Below, piece by piece: positions 44,492 through 53,386 of a DNA stretch of 64,000 nucleotides. Both the position numbers and the translations under genes were made by a program. The stretch's first letter is position 1. Each line of letters starts with the position of its first letter. The notes below the pieces were generated by a model. It saw only the letters and a list, made by a program, of their open reading frames with translations, ran no database searches and had not been told where the DNA came from. Origin of the DNA: Vibrio crassostreae (lineage in GTDB: Bacteria > Pseudomonadota > Gammaproteobacteria > Enterobacterales > Vibrionaceae); the NCBI RefSeq assembly GCF_024347415.1, contig NZ_AP025477.1:806001-870000 (forward strand), in the 5' to 3' direction.

Positions 44492-45472
44492 TTGAACTGG
44501 AGAAGATTAACCCAAGTAAAAAATGTGCCGCCATCTCAGGCGTCTTTAGCACTTGGCGTTATTGGGCTAGGACAAGCTTGGGCGCTATATATCCCGGGCA
44601 TTGGTGAGATCATTCGTCCCTACCTCGCTTCATTCGGTGCGCTATTATTGCTGCCTGTTTTACTCCGTTATCTAACGAGCTTTAATACCTTCCTTAATGA
44701 CATACGCCACCCATTAGTGGGTAGCTTAATGGCACCAATGAGCATGGCTTTACTGATTCTGTGCGACTACTTAGCCGAGATATCGCCAGTCATCGCCTAC
44801 CCAGTTTGGTTCTGTGCGCTATTGCTGCACTTTACCATGATGGTATTGTTCTTTAGTTTTCAGATCATCAACTTCAAAATGTCAAACATTGTACCGAGTT
44901 GGTTTCTGTATCCGGTAGGTTTGATCAGCAGTTCTTTAGCGGGCACACAGTTTGGCCATACGGTATTTTCAGAAACACTTGCGGCCACTTGTATCGGTAT
45001 CTATTTCCTTATGCTGCCAGTGGTATTGTACCGCTTGGTGTTCGAAGGAAACCTGCCACGCAGAGCAAGACCAACACTGGCAATCATGGCCGCACCAGTA
45101 AACTTGTCTTTAGCCGCTTACTTGGTCAACTTTGATAATCCAGATCCTATTCTGACTGGCGCTTTGGCTGGCATTGCCATCACCATGACACTGCTAATCT
45201 ACTTGTGTTACATCCGCCTAATGCGTCTGAAGTTCCAACCTTCAATTGCTGCTGTCACCTTCCCATCAGTGATCAGCGCTATTGCCATGCATCGATTAAC
45301 CACGTTTTTCGGCGCGGAATACCCACAATGGTATTGGCTACACAAGTTTGGTTTCTTTGAGCTAACCATCGCGACCATTCTAGTGATTTGGGTTGCAGGT
45401 GGTTACGTGAAAATGTACTGGCCTGAGTTTTTTGATTCTGCCTACATCTCTAAAAAGACGAAGCGCTCTTAA
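44492..45472 (+). CDS. TDT-family (TehA-like) transporter
   Basis: A 326-residue membrane protein with about ten helices and the tellurite-resistance/dicarboxylate transporter fold: ASLALGVIGLGQAW in the first helix, PVWFCALLLHF, PSWFLYPVGLISSSLAG in the middle and FHRL-like AMHRLTTFF late. Family members include TehA and SLAC1-type anion channels and a yeast malate carrier; the substrate here is unknown. The start is TTG 44492, supported by GGAG seven bases before it. It faces hmp, with a palindromic terminator between. Confidence 0.85.
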   Translation: MNWRRLTQVKNVPPSQASLALGVIGLGQAWALYIPGIGEIIRPYLASFGALLLLPVLLRYLTSFNTFLNDIRHPLVGSLMAPMSMALLILCDYLAEISPVIAYPVWFCALLLHFTMMVLFFSFQIINFKMSNIVPSWFLYPVGLISSSLAGTQFGHTVFSETLAATCIGIYFLMLPVVLYRLVFEGNLPRRARPTLAIMAAPVNLSLAAYLVNFDNPDPILTGALAGIAITMTLLIYLCYIRLMRLKFQPSIAAVTFPSVISAIAMHRLTTFFGAEYPQWYWLHKFGFFELTIATILVIWVAGGYVKMYWPEFFDSAYISKKTKRS

Positions 45473-45528
45473 TCAACTCAAGCCCTCTTTTCTAGAGACC
45501 TCTCGATTCAGCGCACCTCCAACCAAAA

Positions 45529-45551
45529 AAGGCCTCACAGTGTGAGGCCTT
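45529..45551. terminator. Bidirectional terminator between the TDT gene and hmp
   Basis: A palindrome AAGGCCTCACA / TGTGAGGCCTT around one base, preceded by six A. It gives a good T-run on the minus strand for hmp and a weak one on the plus strand. Confidence 0.8.
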
Positions 45552-45609
45552 ATGATTGGGCAAGTTTTTTAATAGATCAGGCGAGTGTTAACACAACTAC
45601 CTTGAGATC

Positions 45610-46806
45610 TTAGAAGTTAGCGTGAGGACCGAATACTTCGTAATGTACGCGTGAACGATCAACGTTAAGTGCGTCTAGTTGTTCCACGATGTTCTTCATG
45701 AAGCCAACCGGGCCACAGATGTAGAAGTCACTCTCTTCAAAGCCTTTAGTGTCTGAGATAGACGCTAGATCCATTTGACCTTGATGCGTGTTTTCACATG
45801 CAGATTCGTCTTTGTTCATGTACCACGTTTTCGCTTCCCAACCTTTGTTGGCAACAATGTCTTTAACACGAGTCGTGAAAGAGTGCTGGCCTACGTTCTC
45901 ACAAGCGTGAAGGTAAAGTACTGGCTCGTTTTTATCTTCCGTATTTAGGAACTCAAGCATAGACTGCATCGGCGTTACACCAACACCTGCAGAGATAAGT
46001 GTTACTGGCTTGCTGCGCTCTTGATACATGAAGTCACCCGCTGGTGCGTATAGGCTAACTTCATCACCAACAGCAACCGTATCGTGTAGGTGGTTAGATA
46101 CAACGCCTTGTGTCTCTTGACCTTGTCCTTCACGTTTGACAGAAATACGGTATTGCTTGCCGTTTGGCTTATCAGACAGTGAGTATTGACGAATCTCGCT
46201 GTATTGAGAGCCTTCAGGTTTCACTTCAATACCGATGTATTGACCTGGTGTGTAATCCAGAACTTCACCGCCGTCTTTTGGCTGTAAGATGAAGCTTGTT
46301 ACTAGCGCTGACTCTTCGACTTTGTCTGCAATAACGAACGTACGTGCTGCTTCCCAGCCGCCTACCGCTTGCTTACGCTGCAGGTAAAGCTCTGCTTCAC
46401 GGTCGATGAATACTTGAGCTAAGAAAAGGTAAGCCGCTGTCCACGCCTCTTCTACTTCTGGAGTGAATGCTTCAGTTGCCAATTCGCGCAGTGTTTCGAT
46501 CAGGTGTAAACCAACAATTTGGTAGTGCTCTGGTTGAATGTTAAAGCTTGTGTGTTTCTGAGCAATACGTTCAACGGCAGTTGTTAACGCTGCTAGGTTT
46601 TCAATGTTCTTTGCATAAGCCGCGATAGCTTCAAACAGTGCTACGCCTTGGCGACCTGTTCTTTGGTGAGTCATATTGAAGATATCTTTCAACTCAGGGT
46701 TATGCGTGAACATACGTTGATAAAAGTGCTGAGTTAAAGCCGGGCCTGCGCTCTCAAGTAGCGGGATAGTAGATTTGATGATTTCGATATGTGCGTTGTT
46801 AAGCAT
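45610..46806 (-). CDS. hmp: Flavohaemoglobin Hmp, nitric oxide dioxygenase
   Basis: A 398-residue enzyme that turns nitric oxide into nitrate with oxygen and NAD(P)H. The N-terminal globin domain (1-140) has the haem-ligand region FNIQPEHYQIVG; a ferredoxin-reductase module follows, with the FAD motif RQYSLSDKPNG and the NAD-binding segments ISAGVGVTPM and FYICGPVGFMK. GGAG lies seven bases before the ATG. It is divergent from norR, and the 370 bases between them carry four GT-N7-AC sites and a perfect FNR site. So induction by nitric oxide through NorR is expected. Confidence 0.97.
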   Translation of the reverse strand: MLNNAHIEIIKSTIPLLESAGPALTQHFYQRMFTHNPELKDIFNMTHQRTGRQGVALFEAIAAYAKNIENLAALTTAVERIAQKHTSFNIQPEHYQIVGLHLIETLRELATEAFTPEVEEAWTAAYLFLAQVFIDREAELYLQRKQAVGGWEAARTFVIADKVEESALVTSFILQPKDGGEVLDYTPGQYIGIEVKPEGSQYSEIRQYSLSDKPNGKQYRISVKREGQGQETQGVVSNHLHDTVAVGDEVSLYAPAGDFMYQERSKPVTLISAGVGVTPMQSMLEFLNTEDKNEPVLYLHACENVGQHSFTTRVKDIVANKGWEAKTWYMNKDESACENTHQGQMDLASISDTKGFEESDFYICGPVGFMKNIVEQLDALNVDRSRVHYEVFGPHANF

Positions 46807-46842
46807 GAATTTACTCCGAACACTGAGTCTTATGACCTATAT

Positions 46843-46853
46843 GTCATTTTGAC
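46843..46853. promoter_or_regulatory. NorR-type site (GT-N7-AC), hmp-proximal
   Basis: GTCATTTTGAC fits the NorR core GT-N7-AC and keeps the GTCA/TGAC flanks. It lies 37 bases before the hmp start codon. Confidence 0.55.
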
Positions 46854-46915
46854 TACTTGAAAAATTAAGAATGACTTATCGATTTTCTGAAACCTTAGTT
46901 ATTTTTAGAAACTGA

Positions 46916-46926
46916 GTTATTTTGAC
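46916..46926. promoter_or_regulatory. NorR-type site (GT-N7-AC), hmp side
   Basis: GTTATTTTGAC fits GT-N7-AC and shares the ATTTTGAC half with the site at 46843. It lies 110 bases before hmp, an enhancer-like distance for a sigma-54 activator. Confidence 0.5.
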
Positions 46927-46972
46927 TCGTTTTCGTTTCAAAAAATCGCAAAACCTGATTAATACCACTTGA

Positions 46973-46986
46973 TTGATTGAGATCAA
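46973..46986. promoter_or_regulatory. Perfect FNR site between hmp and norR
   Basis: TTGAT-TGAG-ATCAA matches all ten consensus positions of an FNR box. It lies near the middle of the hmp-norR gap. FNR loses its cluster on contact with nitric oxide or oxygen, so it may repress hmp without oxygen, as in E. coli. Confidence 0.75.
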
Positions 46987-47105
46987 GAATACTCTTTTTA
47001 ATCAGCGTTATAATCGGGCTTCGATGACTCTTTTGCACAATCGATGCCAAGTTTATCAATCCCCGTAATTACTGGTTTTATTCTCAATACCCATCTTATA
47101 AAAAT

Positions 47106-47138
47106 GTCAAAAAGACCTTTTTTTTAGGTCAATAAGAC
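47106..47138. promoter_or_regulatory. Paired NorR-type sites before norR
   Basis: GTCAAAAAGAC (47106-47116) and GTCAATAAGAC (47128-47138) both fit GT-N7-AC and have their starts 22 bases apart, about two turns of DNA, so bound NorR would lie on one face. They end 38 bases before norR, pointing to autoregulation. Confidence 0.6.
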
Positions 47139-47176
47139 TCTATTATGTATATAAACACACAGAGTTAGAGTTTTTT

Positions 47177-48769
47177 ATGCAAGATATCTCCGCATCTACC
47201 CTCATGGAAATGACCATTGGCCTTGCAAGTGGTGTGAACGATCAAGATCGTTTTAATCGCCTCATCGATGCCATTCGTAAAACCATTACGTGTGATTGTG
47301 TCGCGCTTTTAAGCCTTCAAGGTGACACACTAGTACCTATCGCAATGCAAGGGCTCAGTAGAGACACGTTCGGTCGTCGCTTTATCATTTCAGAACACCC
47401 TCGTTTTGATGAGATTTGCGCATCACGCTCTCCTGTTCGTTTTGATGCTGATAGCTCGCTACCTGATCCTTTCGATGGCTTACTGATCGATCATGACGGC
47501 GATCTACCAATGCACGCCTGCATGGGTTTGCCTCTGCTGTTTGGTGACAAATTGTTAGGGGTGCTAACCCTGGACAGCCTAAAACCAGATGTATTTGCGA
47601 ATATTCCTGCCCGCAACCTTGAGGTGCTGGCAGCTATTGCAGCGTCAACTATGCAGATGGCACTGACCTTCTCGCAACTTGAGCATCAAGCAAAACAGTC
47701 AAAGCAATTACTGGAAGAGTTGAACGTAGAAGCCTGGGAACGTGACGGCGGCGAGTTAATTGGTAACAGTGACACCATGGTCGCGCTTAAGAACGACATT
47801 GCCGTTGTAGCGCCGTCTGAATTTAATATCTTGATTCATGGTGACACTGGTGTTGGTAAAGAGCTTGTTGCTCGTACCCTGCACCATCAATCGCAACGTA
47901 AACGTAACCCGTTGGTCTACGTCAACTGTGCTGCTATTCCTGAGAACTTGGTAGAGAGTGAACTATTTGGTCACGTTCGTGGCGCGTTTACTGGCGCAGA
48001 CAAAAACCGCTTAGGTAAGTTTGCGTTAGCCGATGGTGGCACACTGTTCTTAGATGAGATTGGTGAATTGCCTTTGGCCGCGCAAAGTAAACTACTACGT
48101 GCTCTACAAAACAACGAAATTCAACCTGTTGGCCAAGACAACATTCAAACCATTGATGTGCGAGTATTGGCAGCGACTAACCGAGATCTAAAGCAAGAAG
48201 TTGAAGACGGGCGATTCAGAGCCGATTTATATCACCGACTGAGTGTGTACCCTATCGCAGTACCTGCACTAAAAGATCGTGGTGACGACATCAGCCTATT
48301 AGCGGGTTTCTTCTTAGAACAAGCACGTCGTAAACTTGGTATCAACCAAGTTAAGTTCCGCTCTGACGTTCTTTCTTTCCTAAATCGTTATGGTTGGCCA
48401 GGTAACGTTCGTGAACTTGAGCACGTGATCAGTCGTTCAGCATTGAAAGCATTGGCGCGTAGCACGAATAAAAACCTGGTGACAATTACCAAGGAAGATT
48501 GTGGTCCACTCGACCAAGACCAGCCAATTGCGACGACACAGGTGAAGAACACACCATTATCGACACCAACGATCGATCTTTCTGCAGGGCTGCGCGGTGC
48601 AACAGATGATTTTCAACGTAGTATCATTACTGAGGTATTGGAAGATGCCAATTTTAACTGGGCACAAGCAGGCCGTATTTTGAAAACAGACCGAGCAAAC
48701 CTGACTCGACTGTCTAAGCGTTTAGGGCTAAATGTGGCTAAGTCTCACACGATCGAACGGACAAAATAG
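47177..48769 (+). CDS. norR: Nitric-oxide-sensing sigma-54 activator NorR
   Basis: A 530-residue regulator. Residues 1-175 form a GAF domain that in NorR holds a mononuclear iron which binds nitric oxide. The AAA+ domain has Walker [12 protein letters not shown], the sigma-54 contact loop GAFTGA, Walker B in [13 protein letters not shown] and the arginine-finger area [10 protein letters not shown] Fis-type helix-turn-helix ends the protein ([23 protein letters not shown]). When nitric oxide is bound the GAF domain frees the ATPase, which opens sigma-54 promoters. It is divergent from hmp, its presumed target. The ribosome site is weak (AGAG). Confidence 0.95.
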   Translation: MQDISASTLMEMTIGLASGVNDQDRFNRLIDAIRKTITCDCVALLSLQGDTLVPIAMQGLSRDTFGRRFIISEHPRFDEICASRSPVRFDADSSLPDPFDGLLIDHDGDLPMHACMGLPLLFGDKLLGVLTLDSLKPDVFANIPARNLEVLAAIAASTMQMALTFSQLEHQAKQSKQLLEELNVEAWERDGGELIGNSDTMVALKNDIAVVAPSEFNILIHGDTGVGKELVARTLHHQSQRKRNPLVYVNCAAIPENLVESELFGHVRGAFTGADKNRLGKFALADGGTLFLDEIGELPLAAQSKLLRALQNNEIQPVGQDNIQTIDVRVLAATNRDLKQEVEDGRFRADLYHRLSVYPIAVPALKDRGDDISLLAGFFLEQARRKLGINQVKFRSDVLSFLNRYGWPGNVRELEHVISRSALKALARSTNKNLVTITKEDCGPLDQDQPIATTQVKNTPLSTPTIDLSAGLRGATDDFQRSIITEVLEDANFNWAQAGRILKTDRANLTRLSKRLGLNVAKSHTIERTK

Positions 48770-48858
48770 ATATTAGCGGTTTGTTGCGAGCATCTGGCAA
48801 AACTTGTGTATATAATGCTGCAAATTGTAACGCTAATTTTAAATATGTAGAGAGAGTT

Positions 48859-49218
48859 ATGAAGTTTATCCGTTGGTTCTTAGGTCGTGTCATCTTGTTA
48901 TTGAATTTTGTTTTCAGCCCACGTGGTGTTAAGCGTTCTCAAGAAGAGCAAAGCAAAGTAAACGAGCAAGCAAAAACGCACACGTTATACCAATTCGAAG
49001 CGTGCCCATTTTGTGTGAAAGTGCGCCGCGCGATGAAACGTCAGTCGGTTCAATTTGAACTTCGTGATGCAAAAAACAACGAGCAACACCGTGCAGAGCT
49101 TGAAGCTGGCGGCGGTCGTGTGAAAGTGCCTTGTCTACGTATCGAAAAAGACGGCAAAACTGAGTGGATGTACGAATCTTCAGATATCGTGACTTACTTA
49201 GAAAAGCAGTTTGCATAA
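48859..49218 (+). CDS. Membrane-anchored glutaredoxin-like protein
   Basis: A 119-residue protein from ATG 48859 (AGAGAG upstream; the frame is open further up without a start signal). An N-terminal hydrophobic segment (RWFLGRVILLLNFVF) suggests attachment to the inner membrane. A glutaredoxin/GST-N thioredoxin fold follows, with active site CPFC (about residues 58-61), the cis-Pro loop KVPCLRIE and a conserved ESSDIVTYL that binds glutathione. It could reduce mixed disulfides in the cytoplasm near the membrane. It follows norR by 90 bases in the same direction, though a functional link is not evident. Confidence 0.88.
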   Translation: MKFIRWFLGRVILLLNFVFSPRGVKRSQEEQSKVNEQAKTHTLYQFEACPFCVKVRRAMKRQSVQFELRDAKNNEQHRAELEAGGGRVKVPCLRIEKDGKTEWMYESSDIVTYLEKQFA

Positions 49219-49244
49219 GCAATAAAGCGACAAAATCTAGATAC

Positions 49245-49274
49245 AAAAAATCCCTCAAATGTGAGGGATTTTTT
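49245..49274 (+). terminator. Terminator after the glutaredoxin-like gene
   Basis: Stem AAAAAATCCCTCA / TGAGGGATTTTTT with a four-base loop and a T-run. It also lies past the end of the convergent OmpA-like gene and can serve both. Confidence 0.92.
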
Positions 49275-49327
49275 ATGTCTATTATTTGGCATAAGCCGTT
49301 TCAAATGAGGTGCGAAAGTTCAAACGA

Positions 49328-49981
49328 CTACTTCGCTACGATCAGCATCAATTCTACACGGCGGTTACACGCCTTGCCTTGCGCAGAGGCGTTGGTACAA
49401 GCTGGAACATATTCGCCAAAGCCACGAGTATAAATGGAGCGACTCGACACATAGTTACTCTCTAATCGAGCCTTCACTTCTTTTGCGCGCTTCTCTGAAA
49501 GCGGATCGTTGATTCGATCTGTGCCCGTATTATCAGTATGCCCTTCTATGACCACATCAATATCTTGGCGTTGAGCAAGATAGCTGCCTAGCGTATCTAG
49601 CCATTGATTATAAGCAGGCTCAGGGAATGCAGAACCTGTTTTAAAGTTCACGTGCTGCTCAAGCTTTACCATTACATGATTGCCCGGTAAAACTTCAAAA
49701 TCGATACGGTTTTGTCTGAGGAAAACTTCTAGCGGATCATTGGTTGATACGCCTCGACCATAGTTGGTGGTAATGGTTGTTTGCTGACGAGAGTTGCTCT
49801 GCATTGAATAGCCACGATTGCTTGCTACATGTGTAGTCTGAACCACGCCCCATTCAGGATGCATCAAGTCGTAATCGGTTTGCGGCGCAGTTTCTAGCAT
49901 ATCATCACCCAACATACCCGTTGGTAATGTCGTTTCACACCCTGCCAAAGCTATGCTTAACATTATTGCTAAATATCTCAT
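49328..49981 (-). CDS. OmpA-family peptidoglycan-binding lipoprotein
   Basis: A 217-residue lipoprotein from ATG 49981 (GGTGAA before it). The lipobox is IALAGC (Cys 15 in this frame). The C-terminal 110 residues are an OmpA/Pal domain with the peptidoglycan-binding motifs FKTGSAFP, VIEGHTDNTG and NDPLSEKRAKEVKARL, ending with ACNRRVELMLI. The region between the lipid anchor and this domain is not recognised. It probably links the outer membrane to the cell wall. The ending with two cysteines (ACTN and KACNRR) recalls a disulfide seen in some family members. Confidence 0.9.
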   Translation of the reverse strand: MRYLAIMLSIALAGCETTLPTGMLGDDMLETAPQTDYDLMHPEWGVVQTTHVASNRGYSMQSNSRQQTTITTNYGRGVSTNDPLEVFLRQNRIDFEVLPGNHVMVKLEQHVNFKTGSAFPEPAYNQWLDTLGSYLAQRQDIDVVIEGHTDNTGTDRINDPLSEKRAKEVKARLESNYVSSRSIYTRGFGEYVPACTNASAQGKACNRRVELMLIVAK

Positions 49982-50232
49982 TACTTCACCAACCACTCAT
50001 GCAGATAAACCATTCACTAATGTCTATATCGGCACCGAGGGAAAAACTTTAGACGAAAACTTTCGACAAAAGAGCCTGCATCAAAAAAAGTGCTATTGAT
50101 CACAGTTAACCGTCAACTAGACTGTCTTAACTCGCTAGTTCGAACTGTTTGCATTTATTTACCTTATAATTGTTTTCCAATTCGTACTAAATAGTTAGAA
50201 TCTCACGACTTCTCAACGCTAGAGCAAACATT

Positions 50233-50859
50233 ATGTTTAAACCATTTACTAAATTCATCATAGCACTCGCTGCCGTACTTATCATCGCGGGTTGTAGTGA
50301 AACAGACGAGCCACAAAACGGTGTTCAATACGAAGCGCTTCCTACTGCTCTAACCGAATTTAACTTGTCTCCGATCACTGAAATCTTCTCTCTTAACTGT
50401 GGTCACTGCCGTCAAATGGAAAGTGCAATTCCAGAGATTGAATCTCTAACAGACCAAACCATTGGCAAGATGCACGTGACGTTTAACGAAAGCGCTCAAA
50501 TCAGCGCAATGATCTACTACACAGCAGTGATGCAGCTTGATGCGACGCCTGACCACGCGTTCATGGACGACCTATTTGGTGCTGTTCAAATGGGTGCAGA
50601 TGCAACACCTGAGCAGCGTCAACAAGCGCTGGAGACAGCGTTTACTTCTCGTGGTTTGGTTAGCCCATACCAACTGAACAAAGAACAGCAAGTCGCTCTT
50701 TTCGACTACGTTAAAAAAGCAGAAGAGATCTCAGTAAAAGGTCAGATCAACTCAGTACCAACCTTTATCATCAACGGTAAATACCAAGTGCTGACAGCTG
50801 GCCACCAAGACGTTGCTGGTATCGCGAAAACGATCAACTACCTTTTGACTCAACCATAA
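50233..50859 (+). CDS. DsbA-family thiol-disulfide lipoprotein
   Basis: A 208-residue lipoprotein with lipobox IIAGC (Cys 21) and a DsbA-type thioredoxin fold with a helical insert. The active site reads NCGHCRQME, CGHC rather than the CPHC of E. coli DsbA, and the cis-proline loop is SVPTFIIN. CGHC is typical of DsbA paralogues such as DsbL or of disulfide isomerases, so its redox potential may differ. It acts in the periplasm, tethered to a membrane. The FKBP isomerase follows by 76 bases, and the two could both serve envelope protein folding. Confidence 0.87.
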   Translation: MFKPFTKFIIALAAVLIIAGCSETDEPQNGVQYEALPTALTEFNLSPITEIFSLNCGHCRQMESAIPEIESLTDQTIGKMHVTFNESAQISAMIYYTAVMQLDATPDHAFMDDLFGAVQMGADATPEQRQQALETAFTSRGLVSPYQLNKEQQVALFDYVKKAEEISVKGQINSVPTFIINGKYQVLTAGHQDVAGIAKTINYLLTQP

Positions 50860-50935
50860 TCACGGCTTAAGCCGACTGATTAACACATTCAGTTTTAACT
50901 ACGAAATTCAGCACTCAATATAAATAGGTTTTACT

Positions 50936-51409
50936 ATGTCTAAATTTGTCATCCCGGTCATTGTCTTTCTTTTGGCGGGTTTCATGATTTACCGTACTTG
51001 GACGAATCATAAGTCTGGTGCAGAAAACTTCGAACAAGGTCAACAGTTCCTTATCGAGAATGGAGCTAAAGAAGGCGTAATTACGACTGAAAGCGGCCTA
51101 CAGTACCTTGTACTTGAAGAAGGTACTGGCACAGAACACCCAACTAAGAACAGCAAAGTAACGGTTCACTACCACGGTACGCTGATCGACGGCACTGTTT
51201 TCGACAGCTCTGTTGAGCGTGGCGAGCCAATCTCATTTGCCCTTAAGCAAGTAATCAAAGGCTGGCAAGAAGGCTTAACTTACATGGTTGAAGGCCAAAA
51301 AGTTCGTCTATTCATTCCAAGCACTCTAGCTTACGGCAAAGGCGGTTCAGGCCCTATCCCACCATCATCGACTCTGATTTTTGATGTAGAACTCATCTCT
51401 ATCAAATAA
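50936..51409 (+). CDS. Membrane-anchored FKBP-type peptidyl-prolyl isomerase
   Basis: A 157-residue protein: an N-terminal membrane helix (residues 3-20, FVIPVIVFLLAGFMIYR), a short linker and a complete FKBP domain from about residue 52. Conserved landmarks are VTVHYHGTLIDGTVFDSS, the VIKGWQEGLTYM core and RLFIPSTLAYGKGGSGPIPP. It speeds proline isomerisation, probably in the periplasm. Unlike FkpA or Mip it has no N-terminal dimerisation domain. A strong terminator follows 16 bases after the stop. Confidence 0.93.
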   Translation: MSKFVIPVIVFLLAGFMIYRTWTNHKSGAENFEQGQQFLIENGAKEGVITTESGLQYLVLEEGTGTEHPTKNSKVTVHYHGTLIDGTVFDSSVERGEPISFALKQVIKGWQEGLTYMVEGQKVRLFIPSTLAYGKGGSGPIPPSSTLIFDVELISIK

Positions 51410-51425
51410 TCGAAGAGACTGATTT

Positions 51426-51460
51426 AAGCCCCAACATACGCGCTATGTTGGGGCTTTTTT
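51426..51460 (+). terminator. Terminator after the FKBP gene
   Basis: Stem AAGCCCCAACATA / TATGTTGGGGCTT with a five-base loop and six T. Confidence 0.95.
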
Positions 51461-51487
51461 ATATCTGAACATTTGAAAGCACCTTAG

Positions 51488-51520
51488 CTATTTAACTATT
51501 TAACTATTTAACTATTTTAA
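51488..51520. repeat. Short tandem repeat, unit CTATTTAA
   Basis: Three exact copies of the eight-base unit CTATTTAA and a fourth with one extra T lie in line, 33 bases before the first NemR-type operator. Such a repeat may change length by slippage and so shift promoter spacing. Confidence 0.8.
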
Positions 51521-51552
51521 CAACGACCAAATATACCCTCAAAACCCACCAC

Positions 51553-51567
51553 TAGACGACTGGTCTA
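51553..51567. promoter_or_regulatory. NemR-type operator before the TetR gene
   Basis: TAGAC-GACTG-GTCTA is an inverted repeat 21 bases before the TetR-family gene. It resembles the E. coli NemR box (TAGAC...GTCTA). An identical 19-base stretch occurs at 52271-52289. Confidence 0.8.
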
Positions 51568-51588
51568 ATTTAAACTATAGTACCGACC

Positions 51589-52179
51589 ATGAACGAGAAA
51601 ACGAATGACACACGCCTGCATATTTTAAATGTCGGCTATCAATTAATAGTGAACAACGGCTTCAATGGCGTTGGCTTATCACAGTTGCTTAAAGAAGCGG
51701 ACGTACCGAAAGGTTCGTTTTACCACTACTTTAAATCGAAAGAGCAATTTGGTGAGGCGTTAATTCAGCACTATTTTGAAAACTACATCACTAAGATTGA
51801 AGCAATTTTAGTGCACGGTGAAGGTAATCATTATCAGCGAATCCTGAGCTATTTTTCGCTATGGGCGAAGACCGAAAACGGTATCTGTAATGCTCATAAA
51901 TGCTTGGTCGTTAAGCTCAGTGCCGAAGTTTCTGATCTCTCTGATCCAATGCGCCAAGCGCTGTTAAAAGGTGCTGAGAAGGTGACGAATACCATCGAGC
52001 AGTGCATTGTCGGTGGTATTACAGATGGCTCTATAAAGGTTGAAGATAGCCAAGAAGCAGCTCAGAACCTTTATTCTATGTGGTTAGGCGCAAGCTTATT
52101 AAGCAAGCTGAGCCAGAGTTCACATAGCTTACAGTCAGCTTTGAGCCTTACCGAACGAATTTTAAAAGGTGAAAGCTAA
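51589..52179 (+). CDS. nemR: NemR-like TetR-family redox-sensing repressor
   Basis: A 196-residue TetR-family repressor with an N-terminal helix-turn-helix (VGLSQLLKEADVPKGSFYHYFKSKE). It closely follows E. coli NemR along its length, including the segment KCLVVKLSAEVSDLSDPM, where E. coli has the reactive cysteine C106 (here C105; a second, C100, lies nearby). NemR senses bleach and electrophiles through this cysteine and controls reductases that detoxify them. Its own promoter and that of the next gene have the same operator, so it represses itself and a quinone/enone reductase plus a glutathione transferase. Confidence 0.88.
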   Translation: MNEKTNDTRLHILNVGYQLIVNNGFNGVGLSQLLKEADVPKGSFYHYFKSKEQFGEALIQHYFENYITKIEAILVHGEGNHYQRILSYFSLWAKTENGICNAHKCLVVKLSAEVSDLSDPMRQALLKGAEKVTNTIEQCIVGGITDGSIKVEDSQEAAQNLYSMWLGASLLSKLSQSSHSLQSALSLTERILKGES

Positions 52180-52218
52180 TAACGCGCAACGCGTTTTATT
52201 TGCTTTAACTTAAAACAA

Positions 52219-52259
52219 ATCACCCGCCCTCTTATCAATTTGATGATGGCGGGATTTTT
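52219..52259 (+). terminator. Terminator after the nemR-like gene
   Basis: CCCGCC pairs with GGCGGG around a 19-base loop that can pair in part, and ATTTTTA follows. It ends the repressor transcript so that the reductase gene needs its own promoter. Confidence 0.75.
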
Positions 52260-52271
52260 AGACAATAAGAC

Positions 52272-52286
52272 TAGACGACTGGTCTA
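52272..52286. promoter_or_regulatory. NemR-type operator before the reductase gene
   Basis: The same TAGAC-GACTG-GTCTA inverted repeat as at 51553, now 34 bases before the reductase gene. The two copies share 19 identical bases in otherwise unlike surroundings, which marks them as sites of one regulator. Confidence 0.85.
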
Positions 52287-52320
52287 ATTCTAAATATATA
52301 ACATAAATTAAGGATATCCA

Positions 52321-53352
52321 ATGACTCAACAAGACAATCGCCGCATCGTATTGGCTTCTCGCCCAGTTGGCGCACCAACTCAAGACAACTTCCGTTTAGA
52401 GTCAGCAGCCGCGCCAAGTATCAAAGACGGCGAGATGTTACTTCGCTCAGTTTACCTTTCTCTAGACCCATACATGCGTGGTCGTATGAGCGATGCTAAA
52501 TCCTACGCAGACCCCGTTGCGATTGATGAAGTGATGGTAGGCGCAACCGTATGTCAGGTTGAAGAGTCAAACCACGCTGATTACGAAACTGGCGAATGGG
52601 TTCTCGCTTACACAGGTTGGCAAGATCTTGGTGTGTCTAGCGGTGAAGGCCTAATAAAACTAGGCAAAGAACCGACGCACCCTTCTTACGCACTGGGCAT
52701 CATGGGTATGCCTGGTTTTACTGCTTACATGGGCTTGCTTGATATCGGCCAACCTAAAGAAGGCGACACGCTAGTCGTTGCGGCAGCAACAGGTGCTGTA
52801 GGCGCAACCGTTGGACAAATCGGCAAACTAAAAGGCTGTCGTGTTATCGGTGTTGCAGGCGGTCAAGAGAAGTGCCAGTACGCGAAAGACGTACTTGGCT
52901 TTGACGAATGTATCGACCACAAAGCTGACGACTTCGCGGAGCAACTGGCTAAAGCGTGTGACAACGGCATCGACGTTTATTTTGAAAACGTTGGCGGCAA
53001 GGTTTTCGATGCCGTAATGCCATTGCTTAACACCGGTGCTCGTATTCCTGTATGTGGCCTTATCTCTCAATACAATGCGACATCACTGCCTGAAGGCCCA
53101 GATCGCATGTCTAGCCTTATGGGGATGCTGCTGGTTAAACGAATCAAGATGCAAGGCTTCATCATCTTTGATGACTACGCACACCGTTACAACGAGTTTG
53201 CTGTTCAAATGACAGAGTGGCTATCTCAAGGCAAGATGCACTATCGTGAACACTTAGTTGAAGGCCTAAAAAACGCGCCACAAGCATTCATGGGCCTATT
53301 GGAAGGTCAGAACTTCGGCAAGCTTGTTATCAAAACGAACGAAGCTAAATAA
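52321..53352 (+). CDS. NADPH-dependent enone/curcumin-reductase-type MDR oxidoreductase
   Basis: A 343-residue zinc-free medium-chain reductase. The substrate side has SVYLSLDPYMRGRMSD, typical of the CurA/leukotriene reductase group; the Rossmann domain has AATGAVGATVGQIGKLKGCRVIG, and VYFENVGGKVFDAV follows. These enzymes reduce the double bond of reactive enones and quinones with NADPH. AAGGA lies seven bases before the ATG. It is the first gene after the second NemR-type operator and is followed by a glutathione transferase gene after 34 bases, so the two make an electrophile-detoxifying unit. Confidence 0.92.
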   Translation: MTQQDNRRIVLASRPVGAPTQDNFRLESAAAPSIKDGEMLLRSVYLSLDPYMRGRMSDAKSYADPVAIDEVMVGATVCQVEESNHADYETGEWVLAYTGWQDLGVSSGEGLIKLGKEPTHPSYALGIMGMPGFTAYMGLLDIGQPKEGDTLVVAAATGAVGATVGQIGKLKGCRVIGVAGGQEKCQYAKDVLGFDECIDHKADDFAEQLAKACDNGIDVYFENVGGKVFDAVMPLLNTGARIPVCGLISQYNATSLPEGPDRMSSLMGMLLVKRIKMQGFIIFDDYAHRYNEFAVQMTEWLSQGKMHYREHLVEGLKNAPQAFMGLLEGQNFGKLVIKTNEAK

Positions 53353-53386
53353 TTCAATAAACTGAACCCGTTAACTAGGTAAAATC

